A DNA stretch of 23,042 nt from Protostelium mycophagum (lineage: Eukaryota > Evosea > Variosea > Protosteliida > Protosteliaceae), in contig MZNV01000028.1 in NCBI GenBank assembly GCA_002081555.1, positions 1-23,042 of the forward strand. Reading direction: 5' to 3'. Positions 20,101 to 23,042 of this stretch are shown piece after piece (the stretch's first letter is position 1; each line of letters starts with the position of its first letter). Both the position numbers and the translations under genes were made by a program. Under the pieces are notes generated by a model that was not told the origin of the DNA, did not search any database, and saw only the letters and a list, made by a program, of their open reading frames with translations.

Positions 20101-21736
20101 ATGAACCGCTTCGCCCTCTTCTTGGGTCTCTTAGCATGCTGCTCTGCCCTTACTATCAACGTCGGTTACTTCGCCACCACTGGTCTCATGGCCATCTCTA
20201 GAGAAGAGAAGTTCTACGCTGCCGCCGGCATCGACGTCAACTTTGTCGTGAGTTTCTTAGACACTCCTCCGATGTGCATTCTGAATGATCCAGCTCGTCC
20301 CTGGATCTGTAGTCGCTTTCAACTGGCTCGCCGATGGAACTATCGACGGTATCTTGACTGCCGCTGATAACTCCATCAACCGTTACTACAATGGTATCCT
20401 GAACACCACCCTCCTCAGCGGTGGTGATATGGCCCCCGACTACATCTTGGTGAGTGACTTTTACAATGAGCTGCGAACTCTAACGGCTGCAGGTCGGAAC
20501 CAACGGTGTTAAGACAATCGCTGATATCAAGGGAAAGAGCGTCATCGTCGACGCACTTACCTCCGGATACTCTGCCTTCATCCAGCGTATCCTCTTCAAC
20601 AACGGACTTGTCCTCAACCAGGTACCTTTAACACACAACTATAAAATCAAACTCACATTGAATCCAGGACTACACCTTTGTTGCAGTTGGTGGAACTCCC
20701 GCTCGTTATGCCGCAATTGTCGCAGGACAAGCCAACGGAGCTCCCGTCTATGCCGCTCTCATGACCTTCCCCTTCTCTGGCATGATCCCAGGCCTCAACC
20801 GCTCTGACATCAACATCTTGGCCAGAGCCAGCGACTACGTCGCTCCTTACCAATCCATCTGCTACGGAGTCCTCACCTCCAGACTCTCCAACAGCACTTT
20901 CGTATGTCTTTGTAATCTAATGACAAATGATTTCTGACCACCTTAGAATGAGATCAGCACCAGATTCTTGGAAGGATACTACCTCGCCTACCTCTTCGCC
21001 AACAACACCGCCAACAAGGCCGCCGTTGTCGCCGATCTCCAAGCCGGTCTCAACATCACCAACACCGTCGCTCAGGCTGCTTACAACGCCATCAGAGACC
21101 CCGTCACCGGAGAGGTCGTGAACAACCTGTACATCAGCCCCCTCGGCATGCTCAACGTCGTCGCCATTAGACAACAGGTACTTTCATCATCTTCTACAAT
21201 AAAAATATACTGACCTCTTTAGTTTGGAGGATTTACACGCCAAGCTAACTTCACCGCCGCCACACTAGAGAAGCAGAGCGGAGGAACCCTCATCGACTAC
21301 ACCCTCTTGAAAGAGGCACAGAGGAGAGCTCTTGCCCGCACATCTGCCCCCTCATGCGCCGTCACTGTGTCTCAATCTGCCCGCGCCGGTCTGTTTTTAA
21401 ACACATACACCGTCACCTTGACCAACACCGGCAGTACCGCCGCCAACCCCACCCTCGTCTCTTCCATCGTGAGTTTTCCTCGAAATTTCAGATCATCTTC
21501 ACACTCTCAGCACGAGAATCGTCAGAGAATTTTCCGAGAATTTTCACTGAAAAATATAGGGTGATGGTATCTTGTACTTCAACTTGGTCCCTCAGTTGCA
21601 GTTCGCCGGTCTTTCAGGCGTTAACAACCTCTACACACTCAGAAACGCCCCCCTCGCTGCTGGCGCTTCTGTTTCCTTCTATTACATTGCCAGCAACATG
21701 GCTTCCCTCACTGCCAGCCAGGCTGCTGCTTGCTAA
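20101..21736 (+). CDS. Secreted NMT1/SsuA-like binding protein with CBM49-like C-terminus
   Basis: Seven exons fit exactly: 20101-20247, 20294-20449, 20493-20621, 20668-20901, 20947-21177, 21223-21468 and 21560-21736. All junctions are phase 0, giving 439 aa. Residues 1-16 (MNRFALFLGLLACCSA) are a signal peptide. Residues 19 to about 330 have the periplasmic-binding fold of the NMT1/THI5/SsuA type: INVGYFATTGLMAISREEKF, LVPGSVVAFNWLADGTIDGI, GVKTIADIKGKSVIVDA and GGTPARYAAIVAGQANG. In bacteria these bind thiamine precursors, sulfonates or nitrate for ABC transporters; a secreted eukaryotic copy must do something else, perhaps ligand capture. From about residue 345, CAVTVSQSARAG, YTVTLTNTGSTAANP and LAAGASVSFYYIAS resemble the CBM49 beta-sandwich that binds cellulose in dictyostelids and plants. 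GC-rich third positions suggest high expression. Confidence 0.85.
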
Positions 21737-21745
21737 GATCCTTGA

Positions 21746-21751
21746 AATAAA
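21746..21751 (+). terminator. Polyadenylation signal AATAAA of the secreted binding protein
   Basis: AATAAA lies 10 nt after the stop codon of the secreted protein gene. A second AATAAA at 21834-21839, near the end of the next gene on the other strand, could be an alternative. No transcript evidence is available to choose. Confidence 0.5.
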
Positions 21752-21885
21752 CCGTATCATTTCGCTAGTTTCGAGGAATTCTTTTAGTGAATGTATGATC
21801 AAGGATTTTAGTATCACCATCAAAAGCTACCACAATAAATAACTCAAGAAATATATGCAGCTATCTTATATTGTATCATCAGCTC

Positions 21886-22180
21886 TTAGGGAGTGGGAGC
21901 AATTGACACTGCAGCACAGGCTGTCATACAAGCACTCTGAGACACAGAGCAGGCAGCTATTGCGAGGGGGATGCCGACACCAAGGGTGAATTGTGCCTGT
22001 ACATCATCAGCAAACATGTCATCACATCTTTTACTTACCAGCTACCATGCCACCAGCAGAGCAACATGCTACATAGCCGGCATTGCAAGCGCTGAAGCAG
22101 GCGATGCCGCACACGGGACCCGCTTGAACTGAGAGGGCAGAGATGAGCAAGATAGATAAGAGGATGTTGATTGAGTTCAT
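21886..22180 (-). CDS. Small cysteine-rich secreted protein
   Basis: Two exons, 22180-22046 and 21996-21886, give 81 aa. A signal peptide (MNSINILLSILLISALSVQA) is followed by GPVCGIACFSACNAGYVACC and then a second half ending CSVSQSACMTACAAVSIAPTP-like, eight or so Cys in all. I recall similar short secreted proteins with Cys-Ala-Gly-rich helices and an APTP end in diverse amoebae and fungi; their function is unknown to me. The best donor by sequence (G|GTAAGT at 22037) gives another frame (HPWCRHPPRN...) that loses the pattern. I prefer the donor ATG|GTAGCT at 22045, which keeps it. Convergent with the preceding secreted gene and divergent from the next. Confidence 0.65.
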
Positions 22181-22491
22181 GATTGGTGTAAGTTATTTGA
22201 CTTTTTGTTTTGTTGTTGAAATAAAGCAGGCAAACCTTTTTCCGAAACTTCACGCGTGAGTTTCACGTGTCGCGACGTGTGGTCCAAGCGTCTAACACCG
22301 CAGTGATGAATTCATGGACATCCCAGGAGCCCATCTAACATATAAACATATGCAATGCATGTTGGTGTATGCAACCATCAAGCCTTAAGAGGTTAGTTGA
22401 CGATATTACGGGAATGTCGCTTTGTTTCACGAAATTCTTCTTCCGTCATTCTCATTTTTTCGCAGGCTGAGCGGATAACATCGATAACACC
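22181..22491. promoter_or_regulatory. Divergent promoter of two secreted-protein genes
   Basis: This 311-bp region separates the starts at 22180 (minus) and 22492 (plus). A run of palindromes lies at 22251-22275: CACGCGTG (22251-22258), then CACGTG (22264-22269) directly abutting TCGCGA (22270-22275). These are plausible bHLH, bZIP or MluI-box-like sites, placed 71-95 bp from the minus start. Confidence 0.5.
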
Positions 22492-23042
22492 ATGCGTGCC
22501 TTCATCGCTTTATTTGTGTTAGGTGTCCTTTCCTCTATCATCTGACGATTTCATCATACTAAATGATCTTTAGCAGCCGTCGTGGCGAGTATCTCAGCTG
22601 ATCCCTCTGAGAGTTCAACCAACTCAACTACTTCGTCGATAACATCAACCACCAGCTCTTATAACTCTCCCAGAGCTTCGACTTCATCGACGAGTTCTTC
22701 CAGCATCTTCCCGACTCCAACATCTACCACCAGCTCTTATAACTCTCCCAGATCTTCGAAGACTTCATCGACGAGTTCTTCTAGCATCTTCCCGACTCCA
22801 ACATCTACCACCAGCTCTTATAACTCTCCCAGATCTTCGACGAGTTCAACTAACTCAACTACTTCGTCAATAACATCAACCACCAGCTCTTATAACTCTC
22901 CCAGAGCTTCGACGAGTTCTTCCAGCATCTTCCCGACTCCAACATCTACCACCAGCTCTTATAACTCTCCCAGATCTTCGACGAGTTCAACTAACTCAAC
23001 TACTTCGTCGATAACATCAACCACCAGCTCTTATAACTCTCC
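22492..23042 (+). CDS. Secreted Ser/Thr-rich tandem-repeat protein (partial)
   Basis: Exon 1 (22492-22522) and exon 2 (22574 onward, cut by the window) encode a signal peptide MRAFIALFVLAAVVASISA followed by a domain that is nearly all Ser, Thr, Asn, Pro and Tyr. The repeated core is TSTTSSYNSPR, six copies in view at spacings of 69-81 bp, joined by SSSSIFPTPTS or TNSTTSSITS linkers. The composition and a signal peptide suggest a heavily O-glycosylated cell-surface or matrix protein, perhaps a mucin-like coat protein; no anchor can be seen because the 3' end is missing. The first intron is 51 nt with branch-like CTAAATGA. Confidence 0.75.
22648..23042 (+). repeat. Coding tandem repeats, 69-81 bp period
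   Basis: The 26-bp core beginning ACCACCAGCTCTTATAACTC starts at 22648, 22726, 22807, 22879, 22948 and 23020, so spacings are 78, 81, 72, 69 and 72 bp, all multiples of three. Two linker types alternate, and near-identity at DNA level points to recent duplication or gene conversion. The array runs off the window. Confidence 0.9.

Noticed and set aside
20653-21174. Reverse ORFs opposite the secreted binding-protein gene
   Set aside because: They are shadows caused by the GC-rich third positions of the forward exons and contain no domains.
22648-23042. CRISPR-like regular repeats
   Set aside because: The repeats are in frame, code for Ser/Thr-rich protein after a signal peptide, have similar linkers rather than unique spacers, and the genome is eukaryotic.
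1-23042. Mobile elements, viral genes or a bacterial-type operon or defence system
   Set aside because: I saw no transposase, integrase, reverse transcriptase, terminal repeats or viral structural genes, and gene order and introns are those of ordinary nuclear DNA.

Overview
This window is nuclear DNA from a compact eukaryotic genome, not bacterial or viral. Every gene I could rebuild is split by many short GT..AG introns, mostly 38-60 nt. Coding phase closes exactly at nearly every junction I checked, and CTAAT or CTGAT branch-point-like strings often lie just before the acceptor. The gene set includes an Sfi1-type centrin-binding coiled coil, an SMCHD1-like protein, a Pin4/Cip2-like RRM-R3H protein, an ATF6-like bZIP and secreted proteins with a CBM49-like domain. 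With such short introns this fits a free-living amoeba; an amoebozoan of the protostelid type is my best guess. That is inference; no database was searched.

Layout, left to right. (1) 1-310: a dense cluster of GAGTC/GACTC words and an unassigned reverse ORF. (2) 453-1841 (-): a Ub-like plus WLM metalloprotease of about 336 aa in seven exons. (3) 1953-4669 (+): an Sfi1/CCDC191-like coiled-coil protein of about 696 aa in twelve exons, divergent from gene 2 across a 111-bp promoter. (4) 4677-12724 (-): a very long gene of roughly 30 or more exons and about 1,950 aa. It carries the whole SMCHD1 plan: N-terminal beta-grasp domain, GHKL ATPase, a long run of Ig-like modules, coiled coil, SMC-type hinge and basic tail. 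It ends 7 bp from the end of gene 3. (5) 12725-13527: a gene-poor gap. (6) 13528-16588 (-): an RRM-RRM-R3H protein with an Asn/Ser/Pro-rich tail. (7) 16649-18408 (-): a bZIP factor with a probable transmembrane segment and a perfect CRE just upstream. (8) 18791-19442 (-): an MYCBP/AMY-1 homologue with an N-terminal extension. (9) 20101-21736 (+): a secreted NMT1/SsuA-like binding-protein fold joined to a CBM49-like domain. (10) 21886-22180 (-): a small Cys-rich secreted protein. (11) 22492 to the right edge (+): a secreted Ser/Thr-rich tandem-repeat protein, cut by the window.

The left half (to about 12.5 kb) is much more A+T-rich, with TA-microsatellite introns; the right half is more balanced, with GC-rich third positions in the secreted genes. 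The genes are not an operon. Several concern chromosome or cytoskeleton biology (SMCHD1-like, Sfi1-like, MYCBP, WLM protease), two concern gene expression, and the three at the right form a secreted-protein cluster. The most notable find is the apparently complete SMCHD1-like gene outside animals and plants. Exon boundaries given here were read by eye from splice signals and phase and have no transcript support.
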